Shown here piece after piece: positions 16,738-24,851 of a DNA stretch of 51,054 nt. Position numbers and translations under genes: made by a program. The notes below the pieces were generated by a model. It saw nothing but the letters and a program-made list of their open reading frames with translations. It did not search any database and was not told where the DNA came from. Where the stretch lies: contig CACIJG010000012.1 of NCBI GenBank assembly GCA_902586885.1, positions 1 through 51,054 on the forward strand, given 5' to 3'. Position 1 is the stretch's first letter. Every line of letters begins with the position of its first letter. The DNA comes from an uncultured Alphaproteobacteria bacterium (GTDB lineage Bacteria; Pseudomonadota; Alphaproteobacteria; Rhodobacterales; Rhodobacteraceae).

Positions 16738-17083
16738 TATCGATAGTGCTAAGTACAAAAAAGGCTTAGAAAAAGACAAGAAATATTTGGTAAAAAACAT
16801 GCAGAAAACGCCCTATTAAATTAAAATGATTTTGATAACGATTTTCATAGGTTTATTACAGTAAACTCATGGGGAGATGTTTGGTTAAAGGACTCACTAG
16901 AATTTAAGGAAAAAAGTCTGATAACGATTTGTTTGCTTGTAGCAATGTGGCATTGCGAGGAGTTTGATCTTAATTTAAAAACAGCTATTGCAAATGGTGT
17001 GAAGGAGAGTGAAATTGCAGATGCATTATTCCATGTAGCTATTGGCCCATACAGCATTTAGAAGAGTAAAAAAGCTAACTTGA
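16738..17083 (+). pseudogene. Decayed carboxymuconolactone decarboxylase (CMD) family gene
   Basis: This 375 bp stretch between NUDIX and GMC genes has no intact gene but reads as a broken CMD-family protein. From 16738 one frame gives DSAKYKKGLEK. A shift of frame then gives QEIFGKKHAENALLN, a TAA stop, and NDFDNDFHRFITVNSWGDVW, continuing as LITICLLVAMWHCEEFDL, TAIANGVKESEIADALFHVAI. A further frame change, with loss of the usual VYCGVP-like codons, leads to AHTAFRRVKKLT and a stop at 17081-17083. At least three lesions (frameshift, stop, deletion) are visible. The family includes 4-carboxymuconolactone decarboxylase of the protocatechuate pathway and AhpD-like peroxidases. It lies 9 bp from the GMC stop. 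Confidence 0.8.
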
Positions 17084-17091
17084 TTTATTTT

Positions 17092-18750
17092 CTATAGAAA
17101 TGGGATAGAATTATCTTTTGGTAAGGGTGATTTATTTAAAATATGGTCTACTGCCTTTTCTCCAACCATTATTGAAGGAGCATTTAAGTTTCCATTAGTG
17201 ATTATAGGAAAAATAGAAGAATCTGCGCAATATAGGTTTTGTGTTCCTTTAACTTTGCAATCTGGGGTGACAACAGTTTCTAAGTCATACTCGCTTCCCA
17301 TCTTACATGATCCGCATGGATGATAGGCAGATTCAACATTTGACCTTATATAGTTATCGAGTTGAGCGTTTGTTCTTAATTCAGATCCTGGATTGATTTC
17401 TTCATCTAAGAACTTTCTGAATGGAGGTTGTCTTAAAATTTTTCTAGAAATTTTTATGGCGTTTCTAAAATCCTGCAAATCATCAGGATGACTCAAGTAA
17501 TTAAACTGAATTTTTGGGTGTGAAAAGGGGTTAGTATCTATTATTTCGATGAAGCCACGTGATTTTGATCTCATGGTACCAATATGAAACTGAAAACCAT
17601 GACCTCTAAAAGGCGCAGATCCATCATATTTTATTGCTAAAGGAAGAAAGTGATATTGTAGGTTTGGGTATGCTTGTTTGTTGTCAGTTTTCAAAAATCC
17701 TAAAGTTTCGAATTGGTTTGAAGCTCCAATTCCTGTTTTAAAAAATAACCATCTTAAAAATATCGATGATTTGGAAAAAATATTAGTATATTTATAAAGA
17801 GTCACTGGAAGCTTGCATTTTACCTGAAAATATAACTCTAAGTGATCTTGTAAGTTTTTCCCTACACCATCTAGTCTTACAATTGGTTTTATACCCAATT
17901 TTTTTAAAAGATTTAAAGGGCCAATCCCAGACCTTTGTAATATTGATGGGCTACCAATTGCTCCTGCTGCTAAGACCACTCCCTTTAAACATCTCACTTC
18001 ATATTTTTTACCATTTTTTATATAAATTACTCCAATGCATTTATTATTTGTAAACAATAGTTTATCAACTAAACATGAAGTTAAAATCTTAACATTTTTT
18101 TTTCTATCAATTCTATCAAGATATGCTCTAGCAGCTGACCATCTTTGACCTCTGTAAATAGTCATATCAGCAGCTCCTAAACCCTCCTGTTTATAGCCAT
18201 TATAATCGTCTGTAAGTTCAAAGCCCGCCTCAACTGCTGAATCTGTGAATGCTTTGTGTAAAATATTTTTTTGTTTAGCTTTCTGCACATGTATGGGTCC
18301 ATTTTTTCCGCGCCATTTAGACGTTATTTGATCTGAGTTTTCCATTTTTTTAAAATAAGGGAGTACATCCGAATATGACCAGCCTTGAGCGCCCTTTCTT
18401 TCCCAGTTATCGAAGTCCAGAGGATGTCCTCGAACAAATATCATTCCATTTATAGAAGAAGATCCTCCAAGTCCTTTACCTCTCGGGCAATTCAAAGATC
18501 TACCATTCAAGGCCTCTTCAGCTGAGGCGGTATAACCCCAATTATATTTTTTCATATTCATTGGATGGGACAGTGCTGCAGGCATTTTTATTAGGAGAGA
18601 GTTATTCTTCCCCCCAAATTCAATAAGCAATACCTTTTTGTTGTTATCTTGAGCCATTCTGTAAGCCAATGCTGAACCAGCAGAACCTGCCCCTACTATA
18701 ATATAGTCATATTCCTCAGTGAGTTTTTTTATATTTTTGCCTGATTTCAA
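17092..18750 (-). CDS. GMC family FAD-dependent oxidoreductase (choline dehydrogenase-like)
   Basis: This 552-residue flavoprotein oxidises an alcohol, passing electrons to quinone or oxygen. It has the N-terminal ADP-binding motif GAGSAGSALAYRM (residues 18-30), the GMC signature PRGKGLGGSSSINGM near residue 95, and the C-terminal active-site region YHPCGSCKMG with the catalytic His, followed by NGNLNAPSIMVGEKA. It is close in plan to BetA and alkanal-type GMC enzymes, but the substrate is not fixed by these motifs. It starts with TTG inside a TTGA overlap with the BciA-like gene, so the two are translated together and may share a pathway. Confidence 0.9.
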   Translation of the reverse strand: MKSGKNIKKLTEEYDYIIVGAGSAGSALAYRMAQDNNKKVLLIEFGGKNNSLLIKMPAALSHPMNMKKYNWGYTASAEEALNGRSLNCPRGKGLGGSSSINGMIFVRGHPLDFDNWERKGAQGWSYSDVLPYFKKMENSDQITSKWRGKNGPIHVQKAKQKNILHKAFTDSAVEAGFELTDDYNGYKQEGLGAADMTIYRGQRWSAARAYLDRIDRKKNVKILTSCLVDKLLFTNNKCIGVIYIKNGKKYEVRCLKGVVLAAGAIGSPSILQRSGIGPLNLLKKLGIKPIVRLDGVGKNLQDHLELYFQVKCKLPVTLYKYTNIFSKSSIFLRWLFFKTGIGASNQFETLGFLKTDNKQAYPNLQYHFLPLAIKYDGSAPFRGHGFQFHIGTMRSKSRGFIEIIDTNPFSHPKIQFNYLSHPDDLQDFRNAIKISRKILRQPPFRKFLDEEINPGSELRTNAQLDNYIRSNVESAYHPCGSCKMGSEYDLETVVTPDCKVKGTQNLYCADSSIFPIITNGNLNAPSIMVGEKAVDHILNKSPLPKDNSIPFL

Positions 18751-19724
18751 AATAACTTTTGATCCTTAAGTTCTGTGTATTGTGTTTTGTTAGTAATCAG
18801 ATCTTTATAAAAATCTTCTAAAATATCATTTCCAAACTCTGGGGTTAAATTACTATCGTATTTCTTAACCTTTGAATTCCAAAATAACATTGACTCAGTT
18901 GCGTAGTAATAAGCAATTCTTAAAAATTCTCTATAATCATTTAATCGAGAAGAGACTTTCGATAGGGGATAAAGAAGCCATGATATTAATAAAAAAAGCT
19001 TTGGGTTTATCCTATAAAACTTTTCTCTTTTTTTAAGCAACCCAAATAAAATTTTTCCTTGTTGAATGGGTGTAATGCAAGGACCAGGTCCTCCAATTAT
19101 ATGTATATTACTTTTTTGTTTTTTTTCTTCTATCAATCTTTTAATAAATCTGCACAAGTCTCTTTCGGAAATCGGTTTGCAGCTTGTAAGTTCACCATTT
19201 CCAAACAAAAGAAAGCTTTTTCCTTTTTTAATTCTTTCTATTTGACCAGATAGAGACTTAAAAAAGGCTGTTGGTCTTACCACGTCATGAGGGATAGATG
19301 ATTTCTGAAGTTCGTTTTCGAACGCTAATTTTGCTTTCTGAAATTCTAAATGCGGTTTTTGAACACAAATAGCGGACAGCAAAATAAATCTCCTAAACTT
19401 AAGCTTACTAGCTAGCTGGAGTAATTTCATATTAATATTATATTCAACATTCCATGAGTCTTTTACGCCTCCACTTCTAGAGGCTATACACGATACCAAA
19501 AAAGTTGGGACTAAATTTGATTTTTTTATGGTTTCTTTTAAATTTTGATAGTTAACTATCACTATATTTTGACGATTAAAAATATATGGGGGTATCTTTT
19601 CTATATTTCTTACCGGACAAATGATTGAATAACCTGAGTCTAACAATAATTTAACTAATTCTCTTCCGATATAACCGGTGCAGCCTGCTAATACAATTCT
19701 TGGAAGAGGTTTTTTCATTTTCAC
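18747..19724 (-). CDS. bciA: BciA-type divinyl chlorophyllide a 8-vinyl reductase homologue
   Basis: The 325-residue atypical SDR protein has the NAD(P)-binding GCTGYIGRELV motif at residues 14-24 and a strong run of BciA signatures: SCIASRSGGVKDSWNVEYN, FILLSAICVQKPHLEFQKAK, VRPTAFFKSLSGQ, FGNGELTSCKPISERDL, GGPGPCITPIQQG, and the tail YYATESMLFW. BciA reduces the 8-vinyl group of divinyl chlorophyllide with NADPH during (bacterio)chlorophyll synthesis. No other pigment gene lies in the window. It is encoded with a GMC oxidoreductase by a 4 bp overlap. Start: GTG at 19724 has AGAGGA at good distance; an in-frame ATG at 19718 is the alternative. The family is firm; a role outside pigment synthesis is possible. 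Confidence 0.85.
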   Translation of the reverse strand: MKMKKPLPRIVLAGCTGYIGRELVKLLLDSGYSIICPVRNIEKIPPYIFNRQNIVIVNYQNLKETIKKSNLVPTFLVSCIASRSGGVKDSWNVEYNINMKLLQLASKLKFRRFILLSAICVQKPHLEFQKAKLAFENELQKSSIPHDVVRPTAFFKSLSGQIERIKKGKSFLLFGNGELTSCKPISERDLCRFIKRLIEEKKQKSNIHIIGGPGPCITPIQQGKILFGLLKKREKFYRINPKLFLLISWLLYPLSKVSSRLNDYREFLRIAYYYATESMLFWNSKVKKYDSNLTPEFGNDILEDFYKDLITNKTQYTELKDQKLF

Positions 19725-19781
19725 AAAATCCTCTTACAAAATAATCGTTAGTTTAGTGTCCAATTAATTAAATCTATTGGC

Positions 19782-20861
19782 TTATCTCAAAGCTGACTTG
19801 ACAGCGTCGTGAGTGATTATCCCGTTTGACACGTTCAAGCCCATGGCAAGATTTTTATCCTGCTCTAGTGCATTCATTCCATGAGTTGCCAACTTTAGTA
19901 TATAATCCCCAGTTACATTGTTAAGCGCGTTAGAGGCAGTTTTAGGGACAGATCCTGGCATATTTGCTACACAATAATGTATTATGTCATCTACAACATA
20001 AGTTGGATCATTATGAGTGGTGGGTCTAGAGGTTTCGAAGCAACCCCCTTGATCGATAGCTACATCAACTAGCACAGCGTTTTTTTTCATTTTGGAGAGG
20101 AATTTTTTATCAATAAGTTTTGGTGCGCTAGCTCCAGGAATGAGAACAGCTCCTATAACTAAGTCTGCATCACTCAATTGCTCCTCTAAAGTAACTTTTT
20201 CAGAATATAAAACCTTTGCAGAATTCCCAAAAATATCATTTAAATATCTTAACCTGTCTATAGATTTATCAAAAATAGTGACATCCGCTCCTACTCCAGT
20301 GGCCATATGAGCAGCGTTTGTTCCTACCATGCCACCTCCAAGAATTACAACTTTAGAGGGCTTAACCCCTGGGACACCTGAGATTAGAGAGCCAGGTCCT
20401 CCAGTTGTCTTTTTTGAATGGTATGCTCCCTCAAACACTGCAAGCCTTCCAGCTATCTCACTCATAGGCGCTAAAAGGGGAAGAGTGCCTTTATTATCCG
20501 TGATGGTTTCGTATGCAATTGCATGACATTTTGACTTCATCAATCCATCAGCTTGATTTGGGTCTGCTGCCAAGTGAAGATAAGTGAATAGTATTTGCCC
20601 TTCATTAAGCATTTTCCACTCAGGTTCTTGAGGCTCTTTAACTTTTACAATCATTTCGCTCTTCGCGAATACATCCTCAGCATTTTCGGCTATTTGTGCG
20701 CCAATTTTTTTATAATCTTCGTCACTCGCTCCAATTCCAATCCCTGCATTTTTTTCAACGATAAGAGTATGTTTTTCATTCACAATTCTGGCGCCAGTAG
20801 CTGGAGTGATGCCTACTCTGAATTCACTTGATTTAATTTCTTTCGGTACTCCTACGATCAT
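19782..20861 (-). CDS. ald: Alanine dehydrogenase
   Basis: This 359-residue enzyme interconverts L-alanine and pyruvate plus ammonium with NAD. It shows the N-terminal MIVGVPKEIKSSEFRVGITP segment, the Rossmann motif VVILGGGMVGTNAAHMA, VDVAIDQGGCFETSRPT and VANMPGSVPKTAS. The ATG at 20861 is chosen because the protein then starts at the conserved MIVGVPKE; the ATG at 20900 would add 13 unrelated residues. In taurine-degrading bacteria this enzyme regenerates pyruvate for taurine:pyruvate aminotransferase. The nearby xsc-pta genes make that role attractive, but it is inference. A palindrome lies 58 bp upstream of the start. Confidence 0.93.
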   Translation of the reverse strand: MIVGVPKEIKSSEFRVGITPATGARIVNEKHTLIVEKNAGIGIGASDEDYKKIGAQIAENAEDVFAKSEMIVKVKEPQEPEWKMLNEGQILFTYLHLAADPNQADGLMKSKCHAIAYETITDNKGTLPLLAPMSEIAGRLAVFEGAYHSKKTTGGPGSLISGVPGVKPSKVVILGGGMVGTNAAHMATGVGADVTIFDKSIDRLRYLNDIFGNSAKVLYSEKVTLEEQLSDADLVIGAVLIPGASAPKLIDKKFLSKMKKNAVLVDVAIDQGGCFETSRPTTHNDPTYVVDDIIHYCVANMPGSVPKTASNALNNVTGDYILKLATHGMNALEQDKNLAMGLNVSNGIITHDAVKSALR

Positions 20862-20918
20862 TCTCAAATGCCCTCTAAAGTTAAAAGAAAACATTAGCAT
20901 ATAAATTTGTAGAATTAC

Positions 20919-20937
20919 AAAACAATTATATTGTTTT
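20919..20937. promoter_or_regulatory. Palindrome in the ald / M16C divergent region, possible operator
   Basis: AAAACAAT-TAT-ATTGTTTT is a perfect inverted repeat with 8 bp arms and a 3 bp spacer, centred on 20928. It lies 58-76 bp upstream of the ald ATG and about 100 bp upstream of the M16C gene. No T-run makes it a terminator. Alanine dehydrogenase genes are often controlled by Lrp/AsnC-type regulators that bind AT-rich palindromes. Assignment to a given regulator is a guess. Confidence 0.45.
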
Positions 20938-20993
20938 AAAGGTTAATAAAATGATTATTTTTGTTTGCTCAGTGAAAATGCAAATATGATAAT

Positions 20994-21023
20994 TTGACTT
21001 GTATTCACTGGTATAAGTATTAT
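20994..21023 (+). promoter_or_regulatory. Sigma70-like promoter of the M16C peptidase gene
   Basis: TTGACT at 20994-20999 is followed after 18 bp by TATTAT at 21018-21023. The expected transcription start, about 7 bp further on near 21030, falls only a few bases before the ATG at 21034. No purine-rich ribosome site precedes that ATG. The transcript is therefore probably leaderless or nearly so. Confidence 0.5.
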
Positions 21024-21033
21024 CTTTTCTGCT

Positions 21034-23892
21034 ATGTTTAAATTAATTGATAATAAACAAATCCCATTGCTCGGTGTCGATGCGATGGTATTCGTGAACG
21101 AAGAGTTTTCCTGTCAACATATTCACTTGGATTGTGAGAGTCCTGAGAAAGCTTTTGTTGTTGCTTTCCGAACCATACCTAACGACTCCACGGGTGTCGC
21201 GCATATCTTAGAACATACTGTCTTATGCGGCTCAAAAAAATATCCAGTAAGAGATCCTTTTTTTATGATGACAAGAAGGTCTTTAAGCACTTTCATGAAT
21301 GCTATGACTTATCCAGACATTACTGCATACCCTTTCGCTACTTTGAATGATAAAGATTTTGAGAATTTATTGTCAGTTTATTTGGACGCTGCTTTTTTCC
21401 CAAACTTAGATGAATTAGACTTCATGCAGGAAGGTCACCGCGTTGAATTAACCGGCACAAAAAAAGAAAATGAATCGCTAGAGCTGAAGGGTGTTGTCTA
21501 TAATGAAATGAAGGGGGCTATGAGTTCCGTTCCTAGAAAGCTTTGGCATGGGTTGTCAGAATCTCTTTTCCCAGAGACTACTTACGGTTTTAATTCAGGT
21601 GGGGACCCAGATGTTATTCCAAATTTAACTTATAAAGATCTAAAAAATTTTCATGCAAAGCATTATCACCCTTCTAACGCATGTTTCTTCTCTTATGGAA
21701 AGTTAGACATAAAGTCCTTGCAAAGAACTATACAGCATGAAGTGCTGAATCATTTTGTTCCGCAAAAAGAAAAACTTAGAGTAACTCCCGAGCCCTATTT
21801 TCAAAAGCCTCGATATTCAAAAGGCACATATAATCCTCTTCCTGATGATAAAGACAATCACCATGTTGTTACGGGGTGGTTGTTGCCAAGTTCTAACAAT
21901 CCAGTAGATCACTTGGAAGCTGCTCTATTAGAAAATATATTGCTTGATAACTCGTCTTCTCCCTTAAGGAAAGTTCTTGAGAATACGTCTCTGGGCAAAG
22001 CTCCTTCACCCATAACCTTCATGGAAACTGAACAAAAGCAGATGGCTTTTGTTGCAGGGCTTGAAGGAGTAATGGCAAACAAAGAAAAAGAGGTAGAGGC
22101 ATTAATTTTAAAAGTATTCAATGATCTAGTAAATCAAGGCATCAACAAGCAACAGATTGAAGCCTCGTTACATCAGATAGAAATATCGCAACGAGAAATT
22201 AGTGGAGGCATGCCCTACGGTTTGCAACTTCTTCTTGGTACAATGCCCTCTACTCTACACGACGCAAAGGCTGTAGAAGTTTTAGACTTAGAAAGTTCGC
22301 TTAACCAACTAAAAGATAGGTTAAAGCAACCCGGGCATTTAGAAGATGTTATTCAACGATATTTTTTGAAAAATAAGCACAGAGTTACTTTTCAATTAAT
22401 GCCAGATGTAAACTTTGACTCTAATAAAATAAAAAGTACTGAAGAGTTTTTAATTAAGAAACTCCATTCATTGAGTGAAGATGATAAGGCTAAGGTTAAA
22501 GACTTAACAGCAAAATTAGATGTTAGACAAAACTCTGTTGATAATCCTGATCTATTGCCCTGTGTTACAGTAAGTGACGTTTCTAAAGACAGGTTCTACA
22601 CTAGTGGAAAAAAAATAGAGGAACAAGAGAAGGTAAAATATTTTTATCAGGCAGGAACTAATGGGATTGACTATACTTCAGAAGTTTTTCCTATGAGTGG
22701 CGTGTGGTACGATGATTTAAAGTTCAGCAATTTATTTTCTGATATTGTAACAAGCGTGGGCATAAATGGAAAGCCTTACGAGGATATTCAACATAGGCAA
22801 TCTCTTACTACTGGTGGTATTGGGTTTAGTTTCTACATTCTTCCATGCCAAAAAAGTGGAAATTTTCGAATAAGTGGAGGGCTCCATGGAAACTCTCTTC
22901 AGCAAAATTTTGATAAATTAAAAGGTTTGATGAAAGAGACGATAAATGAATTCAGACTCGATGAGCTAAAGAGGATTGAAGAGCTAACTGAGTTTGATAT
23001 AGCCGGCAGAGAAAAATCTATTACTCAAAGTGGTCATATTTTGGCAATGAATAGCGCTTCCTCACAATTGTCATTATTTGGAGCGGTATCAGAATTCGTA
23101 GGAGGTATTTCTTCAATTCATAACCTTAAGTCTGTGAGGAACTCAAAAGGGAAAATAAATTTGGAAATTTTGTTGGAGTCCTTTAACAAATTAAAAGAAA
23201 AGCTAAGTGTAGACTCGTCCCTAGAAGTAGTTATCAGTGCAAAAGAAATTGAAAGTTTACATGATAATACTGATAAAACTGGTTTAGAGAGGCTTTCTTT
23301 TTTAAATGGCATGAAGCTTCAAGAAAAGGAGTACGCTTGGATTACAGCTTCAGACGTCAGTTTTTGCTCTCAGGCATTTCCAACTGTGGACTACTCTCAT
23401 TCTGATGCTCCTGTGTTATCTGTATTGGGTGCCGTATTAAGGAATGGTTTTCTCCATTCTGCGATAAGAGAAAAAGGTGGTGCATATGGATCTGGCGCTC
23501 AACAGGATTCAGCAACGAAAACATTCAGATTTTTTTCGTATAGAGATCCTAACTGTGGAAAGACCTTTGATGCTTTCAATGAGTCCATAAATTGGTCGCT
23601 AGCGTCAATAACGAAGGAAAAATTAGATGAAGGCATACTCGGTGTCGTTTCATCAATTGATAAACCTGGATCACCAGCTGGAGAAGCTAGAAATGATTTT
23701 AATCAAAATATTAAGGGTATAAATAAGGAATTGAGGCAATCATTTAGGCAAGGTGTTATTGAGTGTACCGTTGAAAAATTAAAACATGCTACAGAAAAAT
23801 ATCTATCAGGGGTTCCTAAAAGGGCAGTTATTTCTGGAAAGAAATTTGAAGATGAATTGCAGTCACTTGGCTTCGAACTTAAGAATGTTTAG
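21034..23892 (+). CDS. M16C family metallopeptidase (presequence protease PreP/insulinase-like)
   Basis: The 952-residue protein has the inverted zinc motif H-x-x-E-H at residues 57-61 (HILEH), followed by CGSKKYPVRDPFF and MNAMTYPDITAYPFA, which define the M16C presequence-protease branch. The four-domain, roughly 1000-residue single-chain plan fits PreP/Cym1, and the C-terminal REKGGAYGSGAQQD motif is the usual substrate-binding segment. Such enzymes degrade peptides in a closed chamber. No signal peptide is seen, so it is cytoplasmic and probably recycles peptides. It is transcribed alone, divergent from ald and convergent with pta. Confidence 0.93.
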   Translation: MFKLIDNKQIPLLGVDAMVFVNEEFSCQHIHLDCESPEKAFVVAFRTIPNDSTGVAHILEHTVLCGSKKYPVRDPFFMMTRRSLSTFMNAMTYPDITAYPFATLNDKDFENLLSVYLDAAFFPNLDELDFMQEGHRVELTGTKKENESLELKGVVYNEMKGAMSSVPRKLWHGLSESLFPETTYGFNSGGDPDVIPNLTYKDLKNFHAKHYHPSNACFFSYGKLDIKSLQRTIQHEVLNHFVPQKEKLRVTPEPYFQKPRYSKGTYNPLPDDKDNHHVVTGWLLPSSNNPVDHLEAALLENILLDNSSSPLRKVLENTSLGKAPSPITFMETEQKQMAFVAGLEGVMANKEKEVEALILKVFNDLVNQGINKQQIEASLHQIEISQREISGGMPYGLQLLLGTMPSTLHDAKAVEVLDLESSLNQLKDRLKQPGHLEDVIQRYFLKNKHRVTFQLMPDVNFDSNKIKSTEEFLIKKLHSLSEDDKAKVKDLTAKLDVRQNSVDNPDLLPCVTVSDVSKDRFYTSGKKIEEQEKVKYFYQAGTNGIDYTSEVFPMSGVWYDDLKFSNLFSDIVTSVGINGKPYEDIQHRQSLTTGGIGFSFYILPCQKSGNFRISGGLHGNSLQQNFDKLKGLMKETINEFRLDELKRIEELTEFDIAGREKSITQSGHILAMNSASSQLSLFGAVSEFVGGISSIHNLKSVRNSKGKINLEILLESFNKLKEKLSVDSSLEVVISAKEIESLHDNTDKTGLERLSFLNGMKLQEKEYAWITASDVSFCSQAFPTVDYSHSDAPVLSVLGAVLRNGFLHSAIREKGGAYGSGAQQDSATKTFRFFSYRDPNCGKTFDAFNESINWSLASITKEKLDEGILGVVSSIDKPGSPAGEARNDFNQNIKGINKELRQSFRQGVIECTVEKLKHATEKYLSGVPKRAVISGKKFEDELQSLGFELKNV

Positions 23893-23906
23893 TCCTATAT
23901 TTTGTC

Positions 23907-24839
23907 TTATTTTAGTATAGACGCCAAGGCAATAGAGGACAGTCTTGCTGGAGGAGGATCTGCTCTACTTGTTAATAGAACTGGAACTTTAGCACCTAAA
24001 ACTATTCCTGCGGCACATCCAGAGGCAAAATACACCAAGGATTTATATAGGGTATTGCCAGAAACTATTTCAGGAACAATGATACCTTCGGCTTGACCAG
24101 CGACAGGATCATCTTCAAGTCCTTTTTTTATTGCTGCTTCTTTGCTGAGAATTAAATCTAACGCCAAAGGCCCTGAGAATGAAGCATTTTTTATATTATC
24201 TGAAGCCCAATTTCTTAATTTATTTGCCATCATAGTTGACTCCATATTTTCCATTACTGTTTCGCTTGCAGAAAGAAATGCTATTTTAGGAGGGGTCTGA
24301 TTTAGTTTTGTTAGGCTATTACAAATTTGCTCTGTAATAGTTTTTAGAGTGCTCTCACTTGGTTTAATGTTTACTGCTGCGTCAGATATGATAATTCCTT
24401 TTCCCCCATTTTTAGGGGTAATATAGAATTGATGTACTATCTTGTTTTTTGTTCTTAAATTATTTTTTCGAGATATTACTGATCTCATGAATACATCTGA
24501 ATGTAAATCACCCTTCATTAGTATTTCTGCTTCTCCATTTCCACATATTGATGCTGCTATATCTCCTGCTTCTTCTTCATTGTCTACTTCAACAATTCTA
24601 TAATTTGAGATATCCCACTTTAGTAAATTCGTTTCTCTTTCCACTATTGATTTGTTGCCTACAAAAACTGGTTCTATTAACCCTTCGTCGTACGCCTGCT
24701 TAGCTCCAATTATTGAAGATGCACTTTGAGAATATGCAATTGCCACTTTAGCTCTCTTTTTATTTTTTTTTGCTAGATTTAAAAGAAAAGAGGGGGCAAT
24801 AACTTTCGATTGATCGGTTATGAAAGGGTTTTTAAACAA
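23907..24839 (-). CDS. pta: Phosphate acetyltransferase, Xsc-associated
   Basis: The 310-residue protein is a short-form phosphate acetyl/butyryltransferase. It has AYSQSASSIIGAKQAYDEGL near the start, the GDLHSDVFMRSV segment near residue 109, KGIIISDAAVNI, ALDLILSKEAA and the glycine-rich end FASGCAAGIVLGAKVPVLLT. It converts acetyl phosphate from Xsc into acetyl-CoA. The start is a TTG 12 bp after the xsc stop, so the genes form one operon. Its 3' end converges on the M16C gene with only 14 bp between stops. A butyryl-type substrate is possible from sequence alone, but the xsc neighbour strongly favours acetyl. Confidence 0.9.
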   Translation of the reverse strand: MFKNPFITDQSKVIAPSFLLNLAKKNKKRAKVAIAYSQSASSIIGAKQAYDEGLIEPVFVGNKSIVERETNLLKWDISNYRIVEVDNEEEAGDIAASICGNGEAEILMKGDLHSDVFMRSVISRKNNLRTKNKIVHQFYITPKNGGKGIIISDAAVNIKPSESTLKTITEQICNSLTKLNQTPPKIAFLSASETVMENMESTMMANKLRNWASDNIKNASFSGPLALDLILSKEAAIKKGLEDDPVAGQAEGIIVPEIVSGNTLYKSLVYFASGCAAGIVLGAKVPVLLTSRADPPPARLSSIALASILK

Positions 24840-24851
24840 CTTTACGTAAGC

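Noticed and set aside
16845-17057. Minus-strand open frame of 70 codons in the longest gene-free gap
   Set aside because: It is antisense to the readable CMD-family remnant, has no recognisable product and lacks a ribosome site.
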